Assembly: GCA_050187415.1 (NCBI GenBank) | Contig: JBFWXN010000024.1 | Location: 1 to 64,000, forward strand | Direction: 5' to 3' | DNA from: Ga0077555 sp050187415 | GTDB lineage: Bacteria; Pseudomonadota; Alphaproteobacteria; Rhizobiales; Hyphomicrobiaceae | DNA: 64,000 bases | Shown: positions 39,848 to 48,375 of the stretch, in pieces | Layout: every line of letters starts with the position of its first letter | Numbering within the stretch: position 1 is the stretch's first letter | Made by a program: the position numbers and the translations under genes | Notes under the pieces: model-generated | What the model was told of the DNA's origin: nothing | Databases searched by the model: none | The model's input: the letters and a program-made list of their open reading frames with translations, nothing else

Positions 39848-41080
39848 TTGAGCGCATCGCCAAAAACCGACAGTCTGACCGGTCCGCCGCTGCCCTTTCG
39901 CGAGTTCGTCTCGCTTCTCGCCCTGCTGATCGCACTGACCGCGCTCTCGATCGATATCATGCTGCCGGCGCTACCCGAGATAGGCCGCAGTTTCAGCGTC
40001 GACGCGGACAACGATCGGCAAATGGTCGTCACGGGATACCTCGTGGGTCTGGCGTTCGGGCAGCTCATCTGGGGCCATCTCTCAGATTTGATCGGACGTC
40101 GCGTCCCGCTGCTGGTGGGGCTTGGCATCTACGTTGTCGGCAGCGTCATGGCCCTGTCGGCGCCGTCATTTCTGGCCCTGATCTTCGCGCGCGTTTGCCA
40201 GGGGATCGGCGGCTCCGCGGGCCGGACAATCACCACAGCCATCGTCAGAGATACGTTTTCCGGCCGCGACATGGCCCGCACCATGTCATTCGTTATGATG
40301 GTGTTCATCATCGTCCCGATGCTGGCACCGAGCGCCGGCCAGGGATTGTTGCATTTGGGCAACTGGCGGTGGGCATTCGGCGCGTTGCTTCTCGTCGGCG
40401 TCGTTGCGAGCGTCTGGGTGGCCGCTCGCCTGCCGGAAACCTGGAAGCCGGCACTGAAGGGCGCGCCGGCGCGGCTCGGCATCCGTGCCTCGCTCCATGC
40501 GGTCATGTCGAGCCCGGCGACGCGCGGCTATGGGCTCGCGGCAGGACTGATTTTCGGCTGCCTCGTCGCGTATATTTCCAGCTCTCAGCAGATCTTCGTC
40601 GACGTCTACGGATTGGGCGACCTGTTTCCCCTGGCGTTCGGCTGTATCGCGTCGTCCATGGCGATTGCCGCCTTTACGAATGCGATGCTCGTGAGACGTC
40701 TCGGCATGCGCCGCCTGTCGCACACGGCGATGATGGCATTTATCGCAACCAGCCTGGTGTTGACCGGACTTTGCCTCGTCGGACGGCCGCCGCTCGCTGT
40801 TTTGATGGCGCTTCTGGCGCTCTGCTTCTACCTGTTCTCGCTCATGCAATCGAACTTCAACACGATTGCGATGCAGCCCGTCGGCCATGTCGCGGGCATG
40901 GCGTCGTCGCTGCTCGGCGCCTTCGTGACGGGCGCAGGCGCTGTGCTCGGAACGATCATCGGACGATGCTTCGACGGAACGCCGCTGCCGCTCGCGGCAG
41001 GTTTTGCGACACTCGGCATTTGTGCTTTCCTGGTGGTGCTCTCGGTTGAGGGACCCCGCGGTCTGTTCCGCGGGGAATGA
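39848..41080 (+). CDS. MFS transporter, Bcr/CflA-type drug exporter
   Basis: A 410-residue major facilitator with 12 predicted helices. The first cytoplasmic loop has WGHLSDLIGRRVPLL (motif A), and helix 5 has the Pro/Gly-rich motif C of antiporters (PMLAPSAGQG). The resemblance to Bcr/CflA drug:proton antiporters is in the N-terminal LPALPEIGRSF and the HLSD turn. The start I use is a TTG at 39848; there is no convincing ATG for the same frame. It begins a run of plus-strand genes that continues with the quinone-oxidoreductase-like gene. Confidence 0.88.
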   Translation: MSASPKTDSLTGPPLPFREFVSLLALLIALTALSIDIMLPALPEIGRSFSVDADNDRQMVVTGYLVGLAFGQLIWGHLSDLIGRRVPLLVGLGIYVVGSVMALSAPSFLALIFARVCQGIGGSAGRTITTAIVRDTFSGRDMARTMSFVMMVFIIVPMLAPSAGQGLLHLGNWRWAFGALLLVGVVASVWVAARLPETWKPALKGAPARLGIRASLHAVMSSPATRGYGLAAGLIFGCLVAYISSSQQIFVDVYGLGDLFPLAFGCIASSMAIAAFTNAMLVRRLGMRRLSHTAMMAFIATSLVLTGLCLVGRPPLAVLMALLALCFYLFSLMQSNFNTIAMQPVGHVAGMASSLLGAFVTGAGAVLGTIIGRCFDGTPLPLAAGFATLGICAFLVVLSVEGPRGLFRGE

Positions 41081-41113
41081 GATCGATGTCCTCGACATGG
41101 AAGGCTGCCTGCC

Positions 41114-42085
41114 ATGAAAGCCGCTGTTCTGGGTGCTAACGGGATCGAAATCCGCGACGTCGACCGCCCGACGCCGGGTCCCGATCAGATTTTGATCAAG
41201 GTTCGCGCGGCTGGGCTCAATCGCGCCGACCTGCTCGTCGCGTCCGGGCGCATGCACGGGCCGTCGGGGGGACCAGGGACCATTCTCGGGCTCGAGTGCG
41301 CGGGCGAGGTGGCCGAGGTCGGCTCCAAGGTGACCGGGATCAAGACCGGCGACCGGGTGATGAGCTCGGCGGCGGCAAGCTATGCCGAATACGCGCTGGC
41401 CGACATGGGCCGCGTCCACCGCATTCCCGCCAACAACATGAGCTTCGAGCAGGCGGCAACACTGCCAGTCGCGCTCCAAACGATGCACAATGCGGTGGTC
41501 ACGGCGGGTCGTCTGACGGCCGGCGAAGCCGTATTGATCCAGGGGGCGAGTTCGGGCGTCGGGCTGGTCGCCCAGCAAATCGCCAAAGCCAAGGGCGCCC
41601 GGCTGGTGATCGGCTCCTCGACCAATGCCGAGCGACGCGCGAGGTTGACGTCGTTCGGGGCCGACCTTGCCATCGATTCCACCGATCCGGCCTGGCACGA
41701 GACGGTGCTCGAGGCCACAGGCGGCAAGGGCGTGGATCTGATTGTCGACCAGATCTCGGGTTACGTCGCGAACCAAAACCTCAAGGCAACGGCAATCCTG
41801 GGACGCATCGTCAACGTAGGGCGCCTCGGGGGCTTTCATGGCGACTTCGACTTCGATCTGCACGCCATGCGGCGCATCGACTATATCGGCGTGACGTTCC
41901 GTACGCGGTCGATCGAGGAGGTGCGCGAGATCAATCGGCTGATGCGTGCCGACATCTGGGGCGACGTGGAGGCGGGGCGGATCGCCCTGCCGATCGACAA
42001 GACATTTCCGCTCGACGAGGCGGCCGCGGCGCTTGCCCACATGAAGGCTAACGCTCACTTCGGGAAGATCGTTCTCGTCACATAG
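41114..42085 (+). CDS. MDR-family quinone oxidoreductase-like protein (PIG3-type)
   Basis: A 323-residue medium-chain reductase without the zinc ligands. The N-terminal MKAAVLGANGIEIRDVDRP and VRAAGLNRADLLVASGRM match PIG3/TP53I3-type enzymes, and the Rossmann segment is LIQGASSGVGLVAQQIAKAKGA. NADPH-dependent reduction of a quinone or enone is likely. The start at 41114 follows GGCTGCC with no strong RBS. It may be co-transcribed with the MFS gene (33-base gap). Confidence 0.88.
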   Translation: MKAAVLGANGIEIRDVDRPTPGPDQILIKVRAAGLNRADLLVASGRMHGPSGGPGTILGLECAGEVAEVGSKVTGIKTGDRVMSSAAASYAEYALADMGRVHRIPANNMSFEQAATLPVALQTMHNAVVTAGRLTAGEAVLIQGASSGVGLVAQQIAKAKGARLVIGSSTNAERRARLTSFGADLAIDSTDPAWHETVLEATGGKGVDLIVDQISGYVANQNLKATAILGRIVNVGRLGGFHGDFDFDLHAMRRIDYIGVTFRTRSIEEVREINRLMRADIWGDVEAGRIALPIDKTFPLDEAAAALAHMKANAHFGKIVLVT

Positions 42086-42298
42086 CCGATGGGCGCTCGC
42101 GATCGCCACCGGGCTCGGCTCAGCCTGCCGAGAACGACGGTCGACAAGCGAGCCAGCTTCGTCTATCAAGCTGCCTTCGCCTTCGATCCTGAAAGGCTGA
42201 GCCCGCTTTTGGTGGGCCTGCACGAGCCGCGTCGTCGCCCGTTTATCGGTGCAGCGTCCGGCTCCTCTGCTTATGATGTCGAACCAAGGGCAATCAAT

Positions 42299-43018
42299 AT
42301 GAACATCATTCAAGAGCTCGAAAAAGAGCAGATGAAGGCCGTTCTCGCCAAGCGGGGCGTGCCGGAGTTCGGTCCCGGCGACACGCTACGCGTGATGGTC
42401 CGCGTTTCGGAGGGTGAACCGACCGTCGCCAAGGGCAGAGCACCTGCAAGGGGAGCCAAGAAGCCCGAGGTCAAGGAAACCTTTCGCCTCCAGGCCTACG
42501 AAGGCGTTTGCATCGGCCGCTCCGGCGCTGGTCTCAACGAGAGCTTTACGGTTCGCAAAATTTCCTACGGCGAGGGAGTCGAGCGCGTTTTCCCGATCTA
42601 CTCGCCGTTCATCGCCGAGATCGAGGTTCTTCGCCGTGGCCGCGTGCGGCGCGCGAAGCTTTACTATCTCCGCGGCCGTCGCGGCCGGGCGGCCCGAATC
42701 CTGGAGCGAACGGACGCGCGCGCGCGACGGCTTGCGGCTGCCTGGAAAGGCTTCAAGAAGCCCAAGGGAGAGATCGACGACCTCACTAAGATCAGCGGCA
42801 TCGATGCCAATCTGGCGTCGCGGCTGAACCTGCTCGGCTGCACCAAATACGAGCAGATCGCGAACTTTTCTGACGAGGACATCGCGAACCTCGACGAGGC
42901 ATTGAATCTCGATGGCGCGATCGAGAGCGGCGACTGGGTGGCCCAGGCGCAACGCCTGCTGGCCGAGAGCACCGCGGGCGAAGCCACTGCCGAAGGCGAT
43001 CAGGCCGCAGCCGGGTAG
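42299..43018 (+). CDS. rplS: 50S ribosomal protein L19 with C-terminal helix-hairpin-helix extension
   Basis: A 239-residue L19, about twice the usual length. The L19 core (residues 1 to about 138) starts MNIIQELEKEQM, and includes ESFTVRKISYGEGVERVFPIYSP (split here over the core) and RRAKLYYLRGRRGRAARI. A basic insertion (about residues 40-60) lies in the beta barrel. A C-terminal domain follows at about 158-222: DDLTKISGIDANLASRLNLL then YEQIANFSDEDIANLDEAL and SGDWVAQA. This resembles the helix-hairpin-helix extensions seen on L21 and L19 of alphaproteobacteria. It lies far from rpsP; its neighbours are an MDR gene and map. Confidence 0.93.
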   Translation: MNIIQELEKEQMKAVLAKRGVPEFGPGDTLRVMVRVSEGEPTVAKGRAPARGAKKPEVKETFRLQAYEGVCIGRSGAGLNESFTVRKISYGEGVERVFPIYSPFIAEIEVLRRGRVRRAKLYYLRGRRGRAARILERTDARARRLAAAWKGFKKPKGEIDDLTKISGIDANLASRLNLLGCTKYEQIANFSDEDIANLDEALNLDGAIESGDWVAQAQRLLAESTAGEATAEGDQAAAG

Positions 43019-43053
43019 AGTTCAGCGCCGAGCTGCACACAATTCCAGCGCTG

Positions 43054-43085
43054 ACGCCCGGTCACGGCCGGGCGTTCGTATTTTT
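43054..43085 (+). terminator. Intrinsic terminator after rplS
   Basis: ACGCCCGG (43054-43061) pairs with CCGGGCGT (43068-43075) across a TCACGG loop, followed by TCGTATTTTT. It ends the rplS transcript ahead of map. Confidence 0.82.
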
Positions 43086-43168
43086 CGATGCGGGCAGATT
43101 GCCGCCGGGGCGGTTTGGTCTACATTCCGTATCGAGCTTTCTCGAACACGCACGATCGGCGGTTGCCC

Positions 43169-44008
43169 ATGTCGAACCTCGACTATCATCGTACCGTTCA
43201 GCAAAGGGAAAAGGACACTGGCGTCCCGTTGCATGGCGAAGAGGCGTTCGCGGGCATGCGAAAAGCCGGCCAGCTGGCCGCCGCCGCACTCGATTTACTG
43301 ACGGAACACGTGGAGCCGGGCGTGACCACCGAGCGCCTCGATGATCTCGTCTTCGAGTTCGCAATGGATCATGGCGCGTTGCCGGCGACCCTCAATTACC
43401 GCGGCTTTACGCATTCGATCTGCACGTCCGTGAATCACGTCGTCTGTCACGGAATTCCGGGTGCCAAGCCGTTACGCGAGGGAGACATCGTCAACATCGA
43501 CGTCACGCTCATCGTAGACGGCTGGCATGGTGATACGAGCCGCATGTTCGCGGTCGGAGCCGTTTCACGACGAGCCGAGCGGCTGATCGACGTGACGTTC
43601 GAAGCGCTGCACAGGGGGATCGCGGCGGTGAAGCCCGGCCGCACGACGGGCGATATCGGGGCGGCGATTCAAACGTATGCCGAAAGCGAGCGATGCAGCG
43701 TCGTGCGCGATTTCTGCGGGCACGGTCTCGGCCGCGTGTTTCATGACCGGCCCAATATCCTGCATTATGGCGAGCCAGGCGACGGCGTGGTGCTGAGGCC
43801 CGGCATGCTGTTCACGATCGAACCGATGATCAATCTCGGCAGGGCCGCGGTGAAGATCCTGCCTGATGGATGGACCGCTGTTACGCGTGATCGCGAGCTA
43901 TCGGCGCAATTCGAGCACACGGTCGGCGTCACGGCCGACGGATGTGAGGTGTTCACTTATTCGCCTGGTGGCCTGCATCGGCCACCCTACGAGCACAAAC
44001 GAGCTTGA
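43169..44008 (+). CDS. map: Methionine aminopeptidase, type I
   Basis: A 279-residue type I enzyme that removes N-terminal Met from new proteins. The five metal ligands are in the usual places: DVTLIVDGWHGDTSR (two Asp), HGLGRVFHDRPNI (His), FTIEPMIN (Glu) and FEHTVGV (Glu). NYRGFTHSICTSVNHVVCHGIP is the substrate-pocket and His motif. The ATG at 43169 (MSNLDYHRTVQ) fits; the longer frame upstream lacks an RBS. It ends 10 bases before radC. Confidence 0.95.
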   Translation: MSNLDYHRTVQQREKDTGVPLHGEEAFAGMRKAGQLAAAALDLLTEHVEPGVTTERLDDLVFEFAMDHGALPATLNYRGFTHSICTSVNHVVCHGIPGAKPLREGDIVNIDVTLIVDGWHGDTSRMFAVGAVSRRAERLIDVTFEALHRGIAAVKPGRTTGDIGAAIQTYAESERCSVVRDFCGHGLGRVFHDRPNILHYGEPGDGVVLRPGMLFTIEPMINLGRAAVKILPDGWTAVTRDRELSAQFEHTVGVTADGCEVFTYSPGGLHRPPYEHKRA

Positions 44009-44018
44009 GGGCAACGTC

Positions 44019-44801
44019 GTGGCGGGGCGGGGGGCGTCGCGAGGCAAGCTGGGCGGTGGGGTCGGCGCATCCGAGGGCAACGCGCCTCTGCAGGGCAGTT
44101 TCCTGGAACAGGGAGCCGCACGAGCCTTGCCCGACGACCGGGCAGGACACCGCGAGCGCCTGAGAAGCCGGTTTCGGTCCGCCGGGGCCGATGCCGTCGC
44201 CGACTACGAACTTATCGAAATGGTGCTGTTCCGTGTGTTTCCGCGAGGCGACACCAAACCCATCGCCAAGCGCCTGCTCGAGCGGTTTGGCTCATTTGCC
44301 GACGTCATCAACGCGCCCGCCAATCGACTGATGGAAGTGGAGGGGGTCGGCGAACGGGCGGTGGAAGAGCTGAAGCTGGTGCGGGCTGCCGCACTACGGC
44401 TGATGCGGGGCGAGATTCGCGGTCGCGCCGTTCTCGGGACTTGGAATGCGGTGCTCGATTATTGCCGCGCCGCGCAAGGCTTCGACGAACGGGAGTGTTT
44501 TCGCATCCTGTTTCTCGACAAGAAGAACCAATTGATCGCCGACGAGGTCCAGCAGGAGGGCACGGTCGACCATACGCCGGTTTATGTGCGCGAGGTGGTG
44601 AAGCGCGCGCTCGAACTTGCGTCGTCGGCTTTGATCCTGGTGCACAATCACCCGTCGGGAGACCCCACGCCATCGCGCGCCGACATCGACATGACGCGGA
44701 TGATCGTCGCTGCGGCCAAGCCGCTCGGGGTCACCATCCACGATCACATCATCGTTGGCCGTACCGGTCACGCCAGCCTCAAGAGCCTGAAGCTGATGTG
44801 A
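44019..44801 (+). CDS. radC: RadC family JAMM-domain protein
   Basis: A 260-residue protein with a GTG start preceded by GAGG. The N-terminal helical domain (DYELIEMVLFRVFPRGDTKPIAKRLLERFGSF and the HhH-like MEVEGVGERAVEELK) leads to the C-terminal JAB/MPN domain with the metal-binding motif LVHNHPSGDPTPSRAD and upstream Glu (QQEGTVDHTP). RadC was named as a DNA-repair gene, but that role is doubtful. It directly follows map, a common alphaproteobacterial pairing. Confidence 0.92.
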   Translation: MAGRGASRGKLGGGVGASEGNAPLQGSFLEQGAARALPDDRAGHRERLRSRFRSAGADAVADYELIEMVLFRVFPRGDTKPIAKRLLERFGSFADVINAPANRLMEVEGVGERAVEELKLVRAAALRLMRGEIRGRAVLGTWNAVLDYCRAAQGFDERECFRILFLDKKNQLIADEVQQEGTVDHTPVYVREVVKRALELASSALILVHNHPSGDPTPSRADIDMTRMIVAAAKPLGVTIHDHIIVGRTGHASLKSLKLM

Positions 44802-44874
44802 TCGGGTGCATGGAACACCGCAGCGGGCTTGCTCGGGCGTGCCGTTGTCGCGCTCTACCGGCGCAGCGCCTGTG

Positions 44875-45801
44875 TTAACGAACGCGCCTGGGATTCATGT
44901 AAAGGTCGGATTCCTGACGCTGTAACTTCGGCACGAACTTGCCGCGCGCGACCTGGTCATGCAGTCGCGCTATCTGTTTGCGGGCGCTCCTGTTGAAGGG
45001 CAGCATTCCGCAGAACATCTGCAAGACCATCACGAGACGGGCGCTCGCGTGCTCCGAGCGCACCGAGCATTTCCAGTATCCGGTGAGTGTGAACAGGCGA
45101 CCGGAAATTCGAGCGACGACGTTGTCGCGTTCGTCGAAAACCGCGTAGTCGCCACCGAGATTGATGAGTGCGCGGCGCAGTTTGTAGAAGCGGGGCGTGC
45201 CTTCATCCATCAGGAAGAACCCGAAGTATTCGGGCAGCAGCGGCCACTTGTTCGCCGAGCGCTCCAAAAGCACGACGTACTCGTGGTCGCCGATATTCAT
45301 AGCATAGGACACAACCGGCTCGCCTCGCGCGGCGAAGGTCTGTTGCAGTGAGCGCGCGACCATCAGATCCATGGAGGCGCGCCAATTCAGGCTCTCGTTG
45401 AAGAGCTTCATGACGAGGCGGCGCTCCATGCCGGCGCTCTTTTGCCAAAGCTCCTGGCGGTAACCGATCAGGCCGGTCCGCTCGCCGTTCTCGATAACCT
45501 CGGCGTAGATGTCCATGTCCGACGTGAACTGACGCGATTTGGCCTTGTTGCGAGCGTGCTGGTAGATACCGAACTCGACAGTGTTGAAGTCCGTCAGCCA
45601 GACGTTGACGTCGAACTGATGCCAAGCCTTGCCGGCCTTGACTTGGCGCGATGCGCGCGCGTGCCGCGAGGGCTTGGCATCGGTCGTGCCGTCGGCCGCG
45701 GCACGATCGAGGACCTCCGCGCGCGCTTCGCTCGCGGCTTCGGCTGCCGCGGCATCGGCTTCACGCGTGATGGTGTCTGGCTTTCCGCTGCCGTCGGCCA
45801 T
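44875..45801 (-). CDS. Uncharacterised protein, possible LURP-one-like barrel
   Basis: A 308-residue cytoplasmic protein. The N-terminal 60 residues are Ala/Glu/Asp-rich and probably disordered; the rest is one or two mixed-fold domains beginning FDVNVWLTDFNTVEFGIYQHARNK. The C-terminal part has LGGDYAVFDERDNVVARISGRLFTLTG, which resembles the beta-strand layout of LURP-one-related (tubby-like) barrels. That resemblance is weak. The ATG at 45801 (MADGSGKPDTIT) is used. It faces radC convergently. Possibly a lineage-specific protein. Confidence 0.65.
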   Translation of the reverse strand: MADGSGKPDTITREADAAAAEAASEARAEVLDRAAADGTTDAKPSRHARASRQVKAGKAWHQFDVNVWLTDFNTVEFGIYQHARNKAKSRQFTSDMDIYAEVIENGERTGLIGYRQELWQKSAGMERRLVMKLFNESLNWRASMDLMVARSLQQTFAARGEPVVSYAMNIGDHEYVVLLERSANKWPLLPEYFGFFLMDEGTPRFYKLRRALINLGGDYAVFDERDNVVARISGRLFTLTGYWKCSVRSEHASARLVMVLQMFCGMLPFNRSARKQIARLHDQVARGKFVPKLQRQESDLYMNPRRVR

Positions 45802-46004
45802 GTGTCGTCTCCATTGTCGATCAACGTCAGACGCAGGCAACACAACACAAGACGCTTGGCGCATCGTGGCGCCGAATCGATTTCGCGTGAGTTTACCAGT
45901 GGATGCCTCGGCGCGAGCGGCGCAAGCTGTGGAAAGCCCGGAACGCACCAGAAGAAGCCGCGTCCACCGGCCAACGCCAACCGTGAAGCCGCGCTCGGCG
46001 ACGA

Positions 46005-46307
46005 TCAGGTTTTGGCCAGGGCCCGGTCAAACATCGCGAGAATTTCCGCGTGCGGGTGATTGTCGTTGTAGACTGGAATTGCCTCGCGCGGATCGATCCC
46101 CGGCCCCGCCATTTCATCCGCGAGCAGTGCCAGAGGGCGGCGTTCCTCTAGCCCGAGCATTCGCGCAGCATCGACAACGGCCTGATAGGCGCAGCGGCGC
46201 ATCACGTGCCGATTGAATCGTATCCAGCCATGCTGAAGCCAGGATCGACGCTCGGCAATCAAGGTGCGGGCGGTGGTGAGGACCATTCGGGACGGAGTCT
46301 GCGACAT
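46005..46307 (-). CDS. DUF6197-like small protein
   Basis: A 100-residue protein. The C-terminal segment IPVYNDNHPHAEILAMFDRAL resembles the WND-x-EVL pattern of DUF6197, and RRCAYQAVVDAARML resembles its central WCALGAL helix. No function is known. The ATG at 46307 follows a GGAGGCAGG site, better than the ATG at 46319. It stands alone on the minus strand. Confidence 0.6.
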   Translation of the reverse strand: MSQTPSRMVLTTARTLIAERRSWLQHGWIRFNRHVMRRCAYQAVVDAARMLGLEERRPLALLADEMAGPGIDPREAIPVYNDNHPHAEILAMFDRALAKT

Positions 46308-46438
46308 GCCTGCCTCCATAGCCTGCTGACAGATCTAAACTCCCCGACGCGATTTAGTTGTAGGTCACTCTCGACGCTTGGTCGAGACCAAACAAGAGGC
46401 AGGCCGGTCGGAAAAACGATCTCGAGCGGCCGAAGCTG

Positions 46439-47149
46439 TCAGGCGCGGTGTCCAAAGATTGCCGACCCGACGCGGACGTGCGTCGCGCCCAGGTTGACGG
46501 CAGTTCCGTAGTCCGCGCTCATTCCCATTGAAAGCTTCTCAAGTCCCAATTCGGCGGCGAGCTTGGCGAGCAAAGCAAAATGGACGGCCGGCTCCTCGTC
46601 TTGCGGCGGGATGCACATCAGCCCAAGGACCGGGAGCTTGAGCTCGTCGCGCGCGAGGCTCACGAGCGACCGGGTATCGCGGGGCGTGACGCCCGCCTTT
46701 TGCGGCTCGTGGCCGGTGTTGACCTCGATGAACAGCGACGGCCTGCGGCCGACTCGCTCCATCTCGGCCGCAAGGGCGATAGCGATCTTGGGGCGATCGA
46801 CAGTGTGAATACAGTCGAACAATTCGACAGCTTCGCGCGCCTTGTTCGATTGAAGCGGCCCGATCAAGTGAACTTCGGTGTCCGGAAACTCGGCGCGCAG
46901 GCCGGGCCATTTCTGTTTCGTCTCCTGCACCCGGTTCTCTCCGAAAACGCGCTGGCCGGCCATCAGCACCGGACGAATGCTGTCGGCATCGAAGGTCTTC
47001 GAGACCGCTATCAAGGTCACGGCTGCCGGATCGCGGCCCGCCTCGCGGGCGGCGGCGGCGATCGCGGCACGGACAGCGGCGAGACGCTGGGTCGCGGTGT
47101 CGATGTCGAGAACGGCTTTGGTCACGGCGGGCTCGGTCGGTGGCTGCAT
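46439..47149 (-). CDS. YggS-family pyridoxal phosphate-binding protein
   Basis: A 236-residue alanine-racemase-fold protein that binds PLP and influences B6 and amino-acid homeostasis. The Schiff-base Lys is in LIAVSKTFDAD; FGENRVQETKQKW, LIGPLQSNKAREA and the later FIEVNTGHEPQKAG, SMGMSADYGTAV and VRVGSAIFGHR segments are family signatures. The ATG at 47149 (MQPPTEPAVTK) is taken; an upstream ATG at 47182 would add 11 residues. It diverges from the amidohydrolase at 47368. Confidence 0.92.
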   Translation of the reverse strand: MQPPTEPAVTKAVLDIDTATQRLAAVRAAIAAAAREAGRDPAAVTLIAVSKTFDADSIRPVLMAGQRVFGENRVQETKQKWPGLRAEFPDTEVHLIGPLQSNKAREAVELFDCIHTVDRPKIAIALAAEMERVGRRPSLFIEVNTGHEPQKAGVTPRDTRSLVSLARDELKLPVLGLMCIPPQDEEPAVHFALLAKLAAELGLEKLSMGMSADYGTAVNLGATHVRVGSAIFGHRA

Positions 47150-47367
47150 GTCGGACAGAATAATACTGCATTTCGCCACCATGCGACCAATCCGATAAGA
47201 CGAGATCGTACGGCCGTAGCATTCGCTCTGGTGACGCAGGCCCGCATACCTGCCGACGCCGCTTGTCGCCACGCGCTCTGCGGTTGTTTGCGGCAACGCT
47301 GCGTGGCAGCCTTTCAGCGGAACCGAAGCCCCGAAACCCTGACCAGCCGGTTGCGCGAGGAACGCCA

Positions 47368-48300
47368 ATGTCTCTTTCCCGCCTTACGGATCTCTATGAC
47401 GATCTGCCCATCATCGATGCCCATCATCACCTCTGGGATCTCGGCGGTGCGCTGACCTATCCATGGCATAAGAGCGCCGAGCACTCCTACATGGGGGACA
47501 ACTCAGCGCTGAGCCGCACCTACATGCCACCTGAGTTCCGGCGGGACAGCGCGCTGCACAACGTGATCGCCACCGTTCACATCGAGGCGGAATGCGATCG
47601 CCGCAAGCAGGTGGCCGAGACCGAGTGGTTGACGCAGGTGGCCGCTGAGTACGGCATGCCCAATGCCATCGTCGCGCACGTTTGGGTCGACGAGCCGAAC
47701 AGCGAAGAGATCCTGATGCAGCAAAAGCAGTTTCCGATGGTGCGTGGCATCCGTACCAAGCCGATCATCTCCAAGGGTCCGAACGACAGCGTGCGCGGCC
47801 AGCCGCGCAGCTTGCAGGATCCGAAATGGCGCGGCGGCCTTGCCCTGCTCGAAAAGCACGACCTATCGTGGGATCTCCGCGTGCCTTGGTGGCATCTCGA
47901 GGAAGCCGCCGACGTCGTGCGCGAGCACCCGGGGCTGCGCACCGTGCTGAACCATACGGGCTATCCGCTCGATCGGTCGCCCGAGGCCCTGAAGGTTTGG
48001 CGACGCGGCATGGAAGCGCTGGCAGCATGCCCGAACGTCGATTGCAAGATTTCCGGGCTCACGGTGCTCGGTCAGCCGTGGACGCTCGAGGCCAACAAGC
48101 CGATCATTCGCGATACGATTTCCATGTTCGGCGTCGAACGCTGCATGTTCGCGTCGAATTTCCCGGTCGATGGGCTGAAGGGGTCCTGGGATTATCTGTA
48201 TTCGTGCTTCAAGAAGGCCGTCGCGGACCTGCCGCTCGCCGACCGAAAGAAGCTCTTTGCGGAGAACGCAGCGCGGGTCTACAGCATCGACATCACGTAG
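47368..48300 (+). CDS. Amidohydrolase 2-family protein with intact metal motif
   Basis: A 310-residue TIM-barrel amidohydrolase. The DxHxH motif is DAHHH (residues 17-21), with further likely active-site residues in VHIEAECD, LNHTGYPL (His) and MFASNFPVDG (Asp replaced in part by Asn, with Asp later). The family includes LigI and L-fucono-lactonases. The function is unknown, but the metal site is complete, unlike the relative at 1362-2201. The ATG at 47368 follows GAGGAACG. Confidence 0.85.
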   Translation: MSLSRLTDLYDDLPIIDAHHHLWDLGGALTYPWHKSAEHSYMGDNSALSRTYMPPEFRRDSALHNVIATVHIEAECDRRKQVAETEWLTQVAAEYGMPNAIVAHVWVDEPNSEEILMQQKQFPMVRGIRTKPIISKGPNDSVRGQPRSLQDPKWRGGLALLEKHDLSWDLRVPWWHLEEAADVVREHPGLRTVLNHTGYPLDRSPEALKVWRRGMEALAACPNVDCKISGLTVLGQPWTLEANKPIIRDTISMFGVERCMFASNFPVDGLKGSWDYLYSCFKKAVADLPLADRKKLFAENAARVYSIDIT

Positions 48301-48375
48301 GCGGGCGGGTGCGGTCGAACTCGCCGCGTTCGAGCCTATCGCCGTGTAAGGACTGAAATCGCAGCGGGCAAACGA

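Noticed and set aside
40286..42313. 675-codon minus-strand frame across MFS and MDR genes
   Set aside because: It is a GC-driven shadow frame; the plus-strand MFS and MDR proteins have clear motifs in the same bases.
44875..46004. Toxin-antitoxin or defence pair beside radC
   Set aside because: RadC is common core genome here, and neither neighbour has toxin, nuclease or antitoxin features.
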